Numbered from the stretch's first letter, positions 22,179 through 32,163 are shown. The stretch: DNA of 64,000 nt from Picochlorum sp. 'celeri' (GCA_010909725.1 JAACMV010000010.1:523501-587500); one strand, 5' to 3'. The notes: generated from the sequence alone by a model not told the origin. Translations and numbers: made by a program.

Positions 22179-25100
22179 ATGATGCAGAAGAAGAGGAAGA
22201 ATACGCTGCAAACGTTGCCGTCGACGTCTGGGAGGCAGAGGGAGGCGGAGCAATCTGGTGGAGGGGGAGAGGAGGATCATAGGAAGATGGAGAGGGAGAA
22301 GAAACGTCGACGGATGGATGCATGGAGACAGAGGCAACAGTTGAAGCAGAAGCAGCAGGAAGAGGAGGAGCGGCGGGCTGTGGAAGATGTGGAAGAGAAG
22401 CAGGGGACTATAGAAGAGCAGATAGAAGGAGGGAAAGAGGATGATGGAAAGAAGAAGAAGGCGTGGACGTTGGAGGATGAGGACGGTTTTCAGTCGGATG
22501 AGGACGGTGGTGGGTTTAATTCCAAGGTGTTGTCATTAGAGGATGGGAAGCACTTGCCTCGGTTGGGGGAGTTGGGAGGGACGGTAAAGAAGGAAGAGGA
22601 AGATGGGTTTGATTCTTTGGTGGGGCGTGGCAGGGAGAAAAACAAGGTGGAGAAGGAGGATGCGGTGGGTATAGCAGTGAGAATGACTGGTGAGGAGGGT
22701 TCAGACAAGGAGATTGATCCTTTGGATGCGTTCATGGAGCAAGAGGTGATGCCACAGGTTGTTGACGGTGCGGTAGGTGAGAATAGGGAAGGAAGAGAAG
22801 ACGAAGAGAAGGAGCAAGTCAAGGGGCGGCGACGACGGCGAAGGGAGGATTTTGATGAAGAATCGGAGGAGGAGGTGTTGAGCGAGAGTGGAGAGGAGAT
22901 CGATGACGAGGAATGGGCGAGGCGTGTTCGTGCGGGAAAGCTTTCAAAAGGTGATAAGATGGGCGTTGTGGATCATAGTACAATGTCATATCCACCATTT
23001 AGAAGGAATTTTTATATTGAGGTTCCAGAGCTGCAACGCATGACGGATGAGCAGGTTGCCGAGTATAGGAAGACGTTGGATGGCATTAAAGTGCGCGGGA
23101 AACATGTTCCCAAGCCCATCAAATCGTGGATTCAAGCTGGTCTTAGCAGTCGGATTCTTGATGTATTGAAGAGGCATGAGTTTGAGTCACCCCTTCCAAT
23201 CCAAGCTCAAGCTGTGCCCGTCATCATGGGTGGCAGGGATTGTATAGGTGTCGCGAAAACTGGTTCAGGTAAGACGCTGGCGTTTGTTCTTCCGATGCTC
23301 CGTCATGTAAAGGATCAGCCAGCGCTGAAAACTGGGGATGGTCCAATCGGGATTATCATGGCGCCAACGAGGGAACTTGTGACACAGATTGGGAAAGAGG
23401 TGAAGAGGTTTGCCAAGCCTTTAGGGATTCGCTGTACCTGTGTGTACGGTGGATCGGGTATTGCAGCTCAGATTTCAGAATTGAAACGTGGTACAGAGAT
23501 TGTTGTGTGTACACCAGGAAGAATGATTGATATTCTAGCATCTGGACCTGGAAAGATTACCAATCTTACCCGGGTCACTTTTCTCGTCATGGATGAGGCG
23601 GATAGGATGTTTGATATGGGCTTTGAGCCTCAAATTATGCGTATAGTGAACAATATTAGACCTGATAGACAGACTGTTCTGTTCTCTGCAACATTCCCGA
23701 GGAGTGTGGAAAGTCTTGCAAGAAAAGTGTTGACCAATCCTGTAGAAATTCAATTAGGAGGACGTTCTGTTGTGAACTCGGACATCACGCAGATTATAGA
23801 AATTAGGCCAGAAGAAGATCGTTTTCTAAGGCTGCTGCAGCTGTTAGGGGAGTGGTATGAGAAGGGGAAATTGTTGGTGTTTGTATCGTCACAGGACCGG
23901 TGTGATGGCCTGTTTCGAGATCTGCTGAAAGCTGGGTACCCATGTTTGTCCCTTCATGGAGGAAAGGATCAATCTGATAGAGAGTCAACTATTTCCGACT
24001 TCAAATCCAGCGTGTGCAATGTTCTCATTGCCACATCTGTGGCGGCAAGAGGATTGGACGTGAAAGAACTTGTCCTGGTGGTCAACTATGACTGCCCGAA
24101 TCACCATGAAGAATACGTACATCGTGTAGGTAGAACAGGGAGAGCCGGAAGAAAAGGTACTGCTGTGACATTCATCGCCCCTGATGAGGAGCAATATGCC
24201 CCTGACTTGGTCAAGGCTCTCAAGGAGAGTGGCGCCACCATCCCCAAGGATTTGGCCACCATGGCCCAGCAGTTTATAACAAAGAGAAAAGCGGGGCTCG
24301 CAAAAGCACACGCTTCAGGGTTTGGTGGAAGTGGTTTCAAATTTAGTAAGGAAGAGGAGGATATGGTGAAGGCACAGCGCAAGTCCACGGCAGCAAAGGA
24401 GTATGGCATCATTGAATCAAGTGATGAGGAGGATGAGGATCGGGTTGAGACTGTCGGCCCATCAACCGAAGTCGTGGCTCCACAGCCAACGATTGATCAA
24501 CAAGAGGAAATGGTACGTTGTGTTGTATCCATACACATCCACTTCAAATGTGCATCGTATTCATCCCGTTTGCGTCTGATGCAGAAAAAGTTTGATCCTG
24601 CGGTCCAAGCACAGATCAAAACCGCTCACGCTGTGGCGCAGAAACTCATGTCTGGCAGCAGTGCAGCAGTTCAACCACCAAAGCAGCAGCCTGTTGCACC
24701 TCCTCAGGAACAGCCATCATCTGGAGCAGCGTCAGCATCTGCACTTGCTGCAGCACGAGCAGCTGCGATGGCCGCTTCTAAAAGCCTCGCCCTCAAGCAG
24801 ACTGCTCCATCAGGTCCAGCAAAAGACATCAAAGCAGCTGCCAAGGCCGCACTGGAAGCCATGGGAGCTGCTCCAACCACATCTCTTGCAGGAACTCAGG
24901 CAGCAGAAGAAACCTTTTACAAGGCAGAGTTGGAAATCAACGACTTCCCTCAACACGCTCGCTGGAAAGTCACACATAGAGAGACTCTCCGAACACTATC
25001 CGAACAGTTTGCTGCGAGTGTTATCGTAAAGGGACGTTATGTTAAGCCTGGCACGCACATCCCTGCTGATCAGCGCAAGCTCTATCTTTTGATTGAGGGA

Positions 25101-25202
25101 GCCTCTCCAGACATTGTGAAAAAGGCCAAGAATGAAATCAAAAGAATCTTGGAGGAATCCACAGAAAAAGCATTTAGGAGAGAAGCTCCACAGCTCATGT
25201 AA
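22179..25202 (+). CDS. PRP5: DEAD-box RNA helicase PRP5/DDX46
   Basis: Prp5/DDX46 acts at the U2 snRNP-branch site step of prespliceosome assembly. The ATG is at 22179. An intron at 24513-24584 (72 nt, GTACGT...GATGCAG) separates exons 22179-24512 and 24585-25202, for 983 aa. The intron is a multiple of three and lacks a stop, so the unspliced frame would give 1007 aa. The N-terminus is highly charged, with an RS/KR-like segment (REKKRRRMDAWRQRQQLKQ) typical of DDX46. Before the core comes YPPFRRNFYIEVPEL. The core has AKTGSGKT, PTRELV, TPGR, DEAD in VMDEADRMFD, SATFPRS, ARGLDVK and HRVGRTGRAGR. The C-terminus includes an Ala-rich part and a KH-like tail (AEYEIND-type: KAELEINDFPQHARWKVT). 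It fits with Gemin5 and the RRM proteins here as RNA-processing machinery. Confidence 0.92.
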   Translation: MMQKKRKNTLQTLPSTSGRQREAEQSGGGGEEDHRKMEREKKRRRMDAWRQRQQLKQKQQEEEERRAVEDVEEKQGTIEEQIEGGKEDDGKKKKAWTLEDEDGFQSDEDGGGFNSKVLSLEDGKHLPRLGELGGTVKKEEEDGFDSLVGRGREKNKVEKEDAVGIAVRMTGEEGSDKEIDPLDAFMEQEVMPQVVDGAVGENREGREDEEKEQVKGRRRRRREDFDEESEEEVLSESGEEIDDEEWARRVRAGKLSKGDKMGVVDHSTMSYPPFRRNFYIEVPELQRMTDEQVAEYRKTLDGIKVRGKHVPKPIKSWIQAGLSSRILDVLKRHEFESPLPIQAQAVPVIMGGRDCIGVAKTGSGKTLAFVLPMLRHVKDQPALKTGDGPIGIIMAPTRELVTQIGKEVKRFAKPLGIRCTCVYGGSGIAAQISELKRGTEIVVCTPGRMIDILASGPGKITNLTRVTFLVMDEADRMFDMGFEPQIMRIVNNIRPDRQTVLFSATFPRSVESLARKVLTNPVEIQLGGRSVVNSDITQIIEIRPEEDRFLRLLQLLGEWYEKGKLLVFVSSQDRCDGLFRDLLKAGYPCLSLHGGKDQSDRESTISDFKSSVCNVLIATSVAARGLDVKELVLVVNYDCPNHHEEYVHRVGRTGRAGRKGTAVTFIAPDEEQYAPDLVKALKESGATIPKDLATMAQQFITKRKAGLAKAHASGFGGSGFKFSKEEEDMVKAQRKSTAAKEYGIIESSDEEDEDRVETVGPSTEVVAPQPTIDQQEEMVRCVVSIHIHFKCASYSSRLRLMQKKFDPAVQAQIKTAHAVAQKLMSGSSAAVQPPKQQPVAPPQEQPSSGAASASALAAARAAAMAASKSLALKQTAPSGPAKDIKAAAKAALEAMGAAPTTSLAGTQAAEETFYKAELEINDFPQHARWKVTHRETLRTLSEQFAASVIVKGRYVKPGTHIPADQRKLYLLIEGASPDIVKKAKNEIKRILEESTEKAFRREAPQLM

Positions 25203-25633
25203 TATATATATATGGCCAACCCACTCTATCTCTAGGGTAGGACAGCCTGCCCTGCAGGGGTGTGATGGATAGTGTCATCCATCACACCATGGGAGGAATC
25301 TTCCCGGTCGCCACATCTATTGTTGAAAAACACATTCATATAACCACAGGAGACCAAACAAAAAACACAGTCGAATTTGAATGATTTTTGCGCATCTATT
25401 TTCATCCCTGAAACACCCACCCATCAACCCTAGAAACCACCGAGCCTACCGGATAACACCGGGCTCCTACCGTACACAGAATTATTATTCATAGGATGAC
25501 CGCCCCCCCTGAAACACGAATGTATACCACCGATCCTCTCTTGGATGAACATAGTATTTGTAAAAGAATTTATTTGATCTGCATGGCATTGAAATAGGAC
25601 AAGGAGTGATACGAACGAGTGTGGTTATGTTCG
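25203..25633. other. Intergenic between PRP5 and the three-RRM gene
   Basis: A 431-bp stretch without a convincing frame. It begins with an (AT)n run right after the PRP5 stop and contains the hairpin at 25259-25288 and an AACCCTAG sequence at about 25427 that resembles a plant telo-box. The last part is the promoter of the downstream RRM gene. Confidence 0.5.
25259..25288. repeat. Perfect 12-bp hairpin in the PRP5 3' flank
   Basis: GGTGTGATGGAT (25259-25270) pairs perfectly with ATCCATCACACC (25277-25288) around the six-base loop AGTGTC. It starts 57 bp after the PRP5 stop. The sequence does not match the histone stem-loop. It may be a 3'-end or stability element. Confidence 0.55.
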
Positions 25634-26977
25634 ATGGCGTCGCCGCAGAACATCGCACTTCTTTTACCTCATCCGAACCTATTTGTCAAGCCTTTACCAC
25701 CTGGTTGTGATGAGCATATCCTGAAGCAGCACTTTGGGGTGTATGGAGAGATATGCAGTGTTCGAGTGTGCTCAGCGTCGTCCCAAGGCGCTGGTCTGCA
25801 CTCGCACGCTTTTGTTCGCTTTACAAATACGCATTCTGCGTATTTAGCTTTGAATGATCAACCAAGATCTAGCATATTAATGGGGCAGACGATGATTGTG
25901 AAATTGGCGGACGCAGATATGGCTCCAAAACTTCAGAGCGGGCAGAGTGAGTGTGAGTGGGTGTATATCAGAGGGTTACCATCGGGATTTCCAAATGACG
26001 AGATTGTAAAGACATTTTCGAACTTTGGATCTATTCTGGATATGAAATATTTTGCGAGCACTGCTCAGTATAAAGGAACTGGGGCTTTGATTCGGTATTC
26101 TTCTGTGGAGAATGCACGTCAGGCTATAACAGCCATGAATGATGCGGTGTTTCCTGGGTGTTTGCAGCCATTGGTGGTGCGATTTGCTGACAGTCCGGCA
26201 GAAAAGGCAGCAAAAATGAATAGGAAGGGGCTGAAGGGGAAGCATATGAAGAATGCGGTGATGCAGAATGATGCGGCGTTGCGTATGGCAATGATGCAGC
26301 TGCATGGTTCGTTGTCGACTCCATCCCCATTGGAATCGCATGGATCTGGGTCGTTACCGATGTTGCCATCAGAAGGATCTGGATCATTACCGATAATGCA
26401 ATCACAGGGATCTGGATCATTACCGATAATGCAATCACAGGGATCTGGGCCATTACCAATAATGCAGTCCCATGGATCTGGGCCATTGTCAGATCCTCTG
26501 GCTGTGCTTCCACCGGCACCTCATGCGTCAGAGACCAACTTAGAGGCACTTGCGACGAATTTCGATAGAGTCTTGGAGGGTGTGACGAAAGGACAGCATC
26601 AGGGAACACGAGCCTTGCCATGGACATTGCAAGTGAAGAGTATCCCCACGGAAGGGGGGAAATTATGGTTGTACGAAAAATTTGCTCCATATGGAGCAAT
26701 TGTTTCAGTCACCCTGACAGAATCTTCCGAAACATCTTCTGTTGGTCACGTCAGTTTCGTAGACTATCCTTCTGCCGTTGCTGCCAAGGAAGCACTTCAC
26801 GGCACAGATCAAGGAGAAGAGAGATCACTTGAGGTATTACTTGCATGGGAGACGATGAATAGTCAGCAGCCCTCACCATATACTAACTTGGCAAATAGTA
26901 GCATTCTGAGCCCACTATCTTCGGGTTTGTCTGATTCTGTTGTTGACAATGTGTCTGGGCATACACAAGGTGACTGA
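25634..26977 (+). CDS. Three-RRM RNA-binding protein with 11-residue repeats
   Basis: A 447-aa protein. The longer frame begins at a GTG, so I use the ATG at 25634 (MASPQNIALL). RRM1 covers about residues 15-95 (NLFVKPLPPGCDEHILKQHF for RNP2 and helix; HAFVRF as RNP1-like). RRM2 is about 105-190 (WVYIRGLPSGFPNDEIVKTF; GALIRYSS). RRM3 is near the C-terminus, about 330-410 (LQVKSIPTEGGKLWLYEKF; GHVSFVDY). Between RRM2 and RRM3 is a linker containing four and a half copies of GSGSLPIMQSQ. The arrangement of two close N-terminal RRMs and a distant third recalls ELAV/CELF-like regulators of splicing or mRNA stability, but no orthologue can be named. There is no intron. Confidence 0.8.
   Translation: MASPQNIALLLPHPNLFVKPLPPGCDEHILKQHFGVYGEICSVRVCSASSQGAGLHSHAFVRFTNTHSAYLALNDQPRSSILMGQTMIVKLADADMAPKLQSGQSECEWVYIRGLPSGFPNDEIVKTFSNFGSILDMKYFASTAQYKGTGALIRYSSVENARQAITAMNDAVFPGCLQPLVVRFADSPAEKAAKMNRKGLKGKHMKNAVMQNDAALRMAMMQLHGSLSTPSPLESHGSGSLPMLPSEGSGSLPIMQSQGSGSLPIMQSQGSGPLPIMQSHGSGPLSDPLAVLPPAPHASETNLEALATNFDRVLEGVTKGQHQGTRALPWTLQVKSIPTEGGKLWLYEKFAPYGAIVSVTLTESSETSSVGHVSFVDYPSAVAAKEALHGTDQGEERSLEVLLAWETMNSQQPSPYTNLANSSILSPLSSGLSDSVVDNVSGHTQGD
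26342..26488 (+). repeat. 33-bp tandem repeat coding for GSGSLPIMQSQ units
   Basis: Units start at 26342, 26375, 26408 and 26441, with a partial fifth at 26474. Units 2 and 3 are identical at DNA level except for none or very few bases; units 1 and 4 differ slightly (LPMLPSE, PLPIMQSH). Identity at synonymous positions suggests recent duplication and likely length polymorphism. Confidence 0.9.
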
Positions 26978-27116
26978 GGAAATTCCTTGCATTTTGATTT
27001 TTTTTTATCCTATACTATACTATTCTGTTTTCTGTTTTTGACAGGCATTACAATTGTATTGAAGCATTTATCTGTAGAGTTTTCGTGTAATTGATGAGTG
27101 AAATACAAAAGTTTTA

Positions 27117-28880
27117 TCAAAAGAAACAAGCAACTACAACCGTAATATCATCCATCTTTCCTCCCACTCCAGGAGGCATGAATCTCTGCAGTATGGCGGG
27201 GGTCTCCAGCTTTTGCTTTTCATCAGCAAACGGCGATTCATATGCGGCATCGATAGAATGCTCTTCTGCCAATTGCACCAACCTTTGCGAAACATCCTCT
27301 GCAACAAGCTGCCACCCAGCATCCCCATGGCAACCATCCCCTGCAGCAATCCCTGCAGCAATAGCCTCCTCCATCTCTTCATCCCATATATTATCCCAGA
27401 ACCCATCCGACCCTAGCACAGCTATATCCCCGGCCTGAATATCAAAATTATACTCGAGAGCATCGTGTGGCAGATTTGCCCGATTGAACGAAGGACTTGA
27501 CAACTGGAACGGTTGGTTCCACGCATGCTCTTGAATATCTGTGCTGTAGAGCACTTTTCCATTACGCAATAGCCGCATGCTGCAATCTCCTAAAGAAACT
27601 ACATCTAAATTCGAATCAACATATTTTGCAAGGATAATGGTACAACTCCCAGGAACATCTGTCTCAGAGAATGCCTTTTCCAAAATCTGCCTCGCATTCC
27701 TATTCCCTTGTGCAAAAGCCTCACACTTGGCAATCAATTCTCTCGAATACTCTGCTGGATCGATTCCAGATGTCGCCCATCCACCAACGCCATCAGCAAT
27801 ACCAAACACCATCAGATCATTATCTGCAAAGAAGGCATCCTCCCCTCCAGTCTCTGCCTTGTGTGCATGCGGCTCTGTAGCTCCTGCAACCGCAACTCGA
27901 ACTGCTCCTACTCCATTATTATCTTTTTCACTCTCACGACTACCTTGATCGCACATCTCATCCAGCGAATCTGAATTCCTCGAGCTCATCTGCCGTTCCA
28001 CCTGTTCCAACAACTTACTCTGTACAGACCTATTGAACAACAACGACCGATACGTCCTTTTCTCTTCATCCGAACAATATCGGGCATATAATGCAAACTC
28101 TTCCCATTCCATCCCATCCTCCAGCATCATAGTATCCAGCTCTTCCAAAGCCTCTGCAGGCAACACCGTCTCCTGCAAAGACTCTTTCAGCTCACTCAAC
28201 TGCGCGTCCATACTGGTAATCAATGTTCTCAGATTCACTTCTAATTCTATCAAATCATCCGACGACATGGTATCCGTCTCATCAACCTCTGCCCCCGTCT
28301 CAGCTGCCAGCAACAGTGGGGCCATGGCGGAAATAGTTCTATCATCCATGGATGACATACTTTCCTCGCTCACATCACGGCGAACCGATGAGTCCCTTCG
28401 TCGTACCATGACTTTATATATTCGATATACTAATGAACCAGTGGCGACCGCAAGCGTCGCCATACCCACCATGAACACTGTCCACTGCGTCCTTGTCTGC
28501 TGTGCCCCACCAAGACTCTGATTCGCAACCGTCGCCGCATGAAAATTCGCCTCGACATCTTCCCGACGACGACGATGCAATGTAGAGACAGGCTTGAGCA
28601 CCGTATCAATCCACCCCGCCGTATCCTGCCGCTCCAATGCTTTTTCTCCACCCTTTTGGTTCTTGACTTTTGCCGAAGCAACGACGACACCCTTCCGTCC
28701 AGCCCACACCCCAACAGATCTCTGTAAAGTATGTAAAAACACTCTATTTCTATTTACATGGGAAATTGGTATTCCTTGGAACGCGTAGAGCCTCATACGA
28801 GACGATGTGGCCAATTGGCCCGACACCAAATACCTCTGTGGAGAGGAGGACTGGCGCAGGCCCACGAACATTGTATGCAT
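27117..28880 (-). CDS. PTC7/PPTC7-like PP2C protein phosphatase with membrane segment
   Basis: A metal-dependent Ser/Thr phosphatase of the PTC7 subfamily, whose members act in mitochondria or plastids (plant relatives include the PSII core phosphatase). The open frame starts with TTG; the first ATG is at 28880, giving 587 aa. The first 75 or so residues are basic and Ser-rich, like a leader. A transmembrane segment lies at about 133-155 (WTVFMVGMATLAVATGSLVY). A helical regulatory region follows. The catalytic domain, about 325-587, has GGEDAFFADNDLMVFGIADGVGGW (metal-binding Asp residues in GEDAFF and ADGVGGW), VSLGDCSMRLLRNGK, and LGSDGFWDN. The final DDITVVVACFF is the canonical end. An acceptor-like sequence near 28722 raises the possibility of an unmodelled 5' intron, but no phase-compatible donor was found. 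Confidence 0.88.
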   Translation of the reverse strand: MHTMFVGLRQSSSPQRYLVSGQLATSSRMRLYAFQGIPISHVNRNRVFLHTLQRSVGVWAGRKGVVVASAKVKNQKGGEKALERQDTAGWIDTVLKPVSTLHRRRREDVEANFHAATVANQSLGGAQQTRTQWTVFMVGMATLAVATGSLVYRIYKVMVRRRDSSVRRDVSEESMSSMDDRTISAMAPLLLAAETGAEVDETDTMSSDDLIELEVNLRTLITSMDAQLSELKESLQETVLPAEALEELDTMMLEDGMEWEEFALYARYCSDEEKRTYRSLLFNRSVQSKLLEQVERQMSSRNSDSLDEMCDQGSRESEKDNNGVGAVRVAVAGATEPHAHKAETGGEDAFFADNDLMVFGIADGVGGWATSGIDPAEYSRELIAKCEAFAQGNRNARQILEKAFSETDVPGSCTIILAKYVDSNLDVVSLGDCSMRLLRNGKVLYSTDIQEHAWNQPFQLSSPSFNRANLPHDALEYNFDIQAGDIAVLGSDGFWDNIWDEEMEEAIAAGIAAGDGCHGDAGWQLVAEDVSQRLVQLAEEHSIDAAYESPFADEKQKLETPAILQRFMPPGVGGKMDDITVVVACFF

Positions 28881-29157
28881 GTTTTCCAATGGATAAAAAA
28901 ATAAGAGAGAGAGAAACCTGTGTGTCGAGAGAGGCGTGCATGATCACGAGATGCATGGAATTCTCCGTAATAGAACAGAATAAAAAAGAAAGAAAACCGA
29001 ATATTCCATTCCCATATGACGCAGCCGTGTCCCCTACTACTGTTCCATTACTAATTCAAATGTATTTTTACAGGTATTAGGTGAAGGAATAGGGTGGTGG
29101 AGTTGGAATTTCCCTAGCCTAGGGTAGAACATTCCTTTCCATGAAGGTCGAGTGGCC
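28881..29157. promoter_or_regulatory. Divergent region PTC7/PH-kinase with CCCTAG-C-CTAGGG
   Basis: A 277-bp divergent spacer. It contains the palindrome CCCTAGCCTAGGG at 29112-29124, 34 bp upstream of the kinase ATG. Similar CTAGGGTA half-sites occur near 25233 and 58054, so a shared promoter motif is possible. Confidence 0.4.
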
Positions 29158-31022
29158 ATGTTTTTAAAGAATTTATTTAAAAAGAAAGGGGTACGTGCTT
29201 TGAAAACTGTCATTTCAGTATACATGATGAGTAGGAAACGATGATTGAACACAATCATGCGGTATTGTGTTTGGCAGGGTGAAGGAGGAGCACCCAAGCA
29301 GCAGGGGCATGGTGTGTCTGATCAGGGCCATCATATGATGCATGAGGGTCATGGGACGATGCCGGCGTTGAATAGTAGGAAGAGTTCTGATTTGGATGGG
29401 TCCACCTTGAAGGAGCAGTTGGCGAATAAAGTGAGGGGTTCGAGTTCTATTCCTGGATCGTTCTATGAAAGAGATATAGAGTTTAAATCAAAAGCGTATG
29501 AGGATCGTAAGGCTGCTGTTTCTCCTCGAAACCAAGGACTGTGTCAGTACGTGATGCATTGTGTCTGTCAAATTGTGGTGAATGAGCCAGGATTAGTGTC
29601 CAACACTGTGTGTGTGTGTGTGCAGGGTGAAGCAGGGGAGGTTTTCATCGTGGGTGCGGATGTGGTGCAAGCAAAGCAAGGGGAAATTGACCATGTATAT
29701 CGCCCCGCCTCAATCATCGACATCTCGAAATGTTGTTCCAGAGGAGTCGTGCTTGGGAGAGCCGGTGAGAAAGATTCAGCTTGTGGGCTCCCACCTAGAG
29801 TCAACAGCAGAGTGCGAATTCACAATCATTGAGACGGATGGGTCCCATGTATGCTTTAAATGTGAAACATCTGATGAAAAGGATCAGTGGTTTGTGGGCC
29901 TGTCCCACGTTCCTGGTCTGTTTCGAAGGGTGGAGGATTTTTATATCAAGGGAGATGTGTGGGGCCATGGGGCAACCTGCCAAGTTCATGAATGCTTCAG
30001 TCGGTTTACTGGGAAAAAGTATGCGTTGAAAAGTAGGCTTCATTCGAATAGAGAGTCGACTCGTGCCATGCATAATGAGTTGAGAATATTACAGATTTGT
30101 GCCAAGGATCCACATCCAGCTATTCCAGATTTGGTGGACTTTTTTTTCGATACAAACGGAACAATAGAGATTGTTACTGATCTTATGGAAGGAGGAGAAC
30201 TGTATGAAGACATTCATGGGACAGATGGAATCCCTGAAGAGCGAGCAAAAGTTGTGTTTGAGCAGATGGCATCTGGCGTGGCCCATCTCCATTCTCTGAG
30301 CATTGCCCATAGGGATATCAAGCCGGAGAATATCATGTATGTAGCCCCACGAAATGGAGAGGATGCATCGCCCACGTACAATGCCATCAAAATTATGGAT
30401 TATGATTTGGCCAAGGTGAACTATTGCCCAGAATGGACAGCACACACGCCCTGTGGCACATCTCAGTATATGGCGCCAGAAGTGGTTCGAGGGGAAGAGT
30501 ATTCGTTATCTATAGATGATTGGAGCTTAGGTGTATGTTTATACGTCATGCTAAGCGGATGCATTCCATTTGGAGGGCAGACTGATGCTGATATTGAGCA
30601 TTCTATTCTGCACGGAACCTGTACCATGCAGAGCAAGGTAAGTGTACATGAATGCTATTGATTGTTTCACCCAGGCACGTATCTAACTATTTCATTGTGT
30701 ACAGCGATGGGAGGCGATCAGCGACGATGCAAAAGACCTCATTCGACAGTTGCTGGCCCCCGACCCCTCTGACAGGCTGACTGCTTCAGAGACCCTCACA
30801 CACCCCTGGCTGGTTGGTCATCAACTCCAAGAGGACGATCAAACTGCAAGCATAGCTATTCCACATAGATCCTCGACGCCGCTGCCCCTCATCGAAGAAT
30901 CCCCCTCCATGGAAACCGTCTTGAGGCAAGGGTCAACAAGTCAGATGCGACGAGACGAATCATTTGCAGACCTGGATCTCGAACATTACATAGAGCACGA
31001 CGAATTAGATATGCATGAATAA
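29158..31022 (+). CDS. PH-domain Ser/Thr protein kinase with DYD in place of DFG
   Basis: Four exons join in phase: 29158-29190 ([11 protein letters not shown]), 29278-29546, 29626-30637 and 30705-31022 (introns 87, 79 and 67 nt), for 543 aa. A PH-like domain lies at about residues 100-205 ([33 protein letters not shown] at its end). The kinase spans about 215-480: glycine loop [14 protein letters not shown]-lysine [16 protein letters not shown], a DYDLAK where DFGLAK is expected, [19 protein letters not shown] and HPWL. The CAMK-type fold with PH recruitment suggests membrane or phosphoinositide-linked signalling. The metal-binding Asp is kept, so activity is likely. The second intron has a (GT)n run. 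The stop lies 29 bp before the patatin-like gene on the same strand. Confidence 0.87.
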
Positions 31023-31051
31023 TTATTATATGAGGAATTAATGATACTAGG

Positions 31052-32163
31052 ATGAAATTGAGTCACACAGGCTGCAGTTTGGGTGGTACCCAACAGCTGG
31101 TGAGTCAACGTCGCACGTCTCCATTGCGAGGCATTGACGGTAATACGCATTCTGATGTGAATGAAAGACTCATTAGAGACAGATTAAGGCCCTCGTATGC
31201 GACAACTAGCAAAACATTGAGCATTCCGTTCAAACGAGGTGAAAGGAAAGCACCCGAGGAAACTGACAAAGATGGCATTGAACGCACTCAGATATACACC
31301 CAAGTTCAAAACAAGCCAATCCTAGGTATAGCAGGAGGCGGAGTCTTCTTTTTCTGGGAAATTGTACGTTGTGGATGGATTGTGCATGGATCAAGGAATG
31401 TGTGCCTGATTTTCATTTTATTCTGGTTCAGGGCGTTTTGAAGTATTTGAATGAGAATTATAGGCTCAGGGATGTGGATTTGATCGGTGTGAGTGCGGGA
31501 GCATTGTGCGCTGTGCTGGTGGCAAGTGGGGTGAGTCTGGACAGGGCGGTTCGAAAAGCGTACGATATTAGCGTGGAGGCGGATATTTGGAATCGATCTG
31601 GGGGTTTGGCTGGGATATGGGGTGACTTGGTAAGGCGATGGTTGGAGGAATTGCTTCCGGAGGATGCGCATGAATGTTGTCAGAATAGGGTCAAGATTAT
31701 TGCGACGAGGATGCCTCGGATGCAGCTCAGGTATTTGAGCGACTTTGAGTCGAGGGAGGATTTGATAGATGCGTGTATGGCTTCTGTTCATATTCCATTC
31801 TTTTTGGATGGGAATGGGACGTACAAGTATAGGGATGAGCAGTATATTGATGGCAGTGTGTGGGATTTCTTTTCGGGGTCCAATTCTGGTCTCCTGACAT
31901 TGGATGGCCAGTCGTGTATTATTGATTACTTTTTAGACGATCAGCTGGAATTTAATAGATTGGATTTCATCAAGATCCTAACATTTGATACCGTGTTGGA
32001 TTTGGTGAAGAGTGGATATTCATATGCTGAAAGAACAGATGCAAAGGGCTTGTATGCAGAAAAGCTTGGAGGTGTTCGGAAACAAGCATTGTGGCGACTC
32101 TTGGAGTCTGTGCCTAGAAAAGCAGGAGATTTGCTTGGGTTTCTTCAGTCTGATGGGCAGTAA
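31052..32163 (+). CDS. Patatin-like phospholipase
   Basis: A 347-aa acyl hydrolase. Exons are 31052-31363 and 31432-32163 (intron 68 nt, GTACGT...GTTCAG). The splice joins the oxyanion segment GIAGGGVFFFWEI to GVLKYLNEN, restoring a patatin N-terminus. The nucleophile elbow is GVSAGAL and the catalytic Asp is in the DGSVWDFF motif, so the Ser/Asp dyad is complete. About 95 residues precede the domain; they are basic and Ser/Thr-rich and could target an organelle or membrane. It probably releases fatty acids from membrane or storage lipids. It starts 29 bp after the kinase stop, and its last 19 bp overlap the 3' end of the convergent topoisomerase II coding sequence. Confidence 0.88.

Noticed and set aside
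28720..28810. Possible intron in the PTC7-like leader (GTATGA donor, CTTTACAG acceptor)
   Set aside because: Joining them shifts frame and soon meets a stop; no donor of the right phase was found, so the unspliced leader was kept.
29191..29218. 28-nt intron (GTACGT...TTTCAG) in the PH-kinase
   Set aside because: The more distant acceptor at 29277 gives a normal 87-nt intron and keeps phase 0; 28 nt is too short.
29606..29622. (GT)n run in the kinase intron as a mobile-element trace
   Set aside because: It is a short simple repeat within an intron, without flanking duplications.
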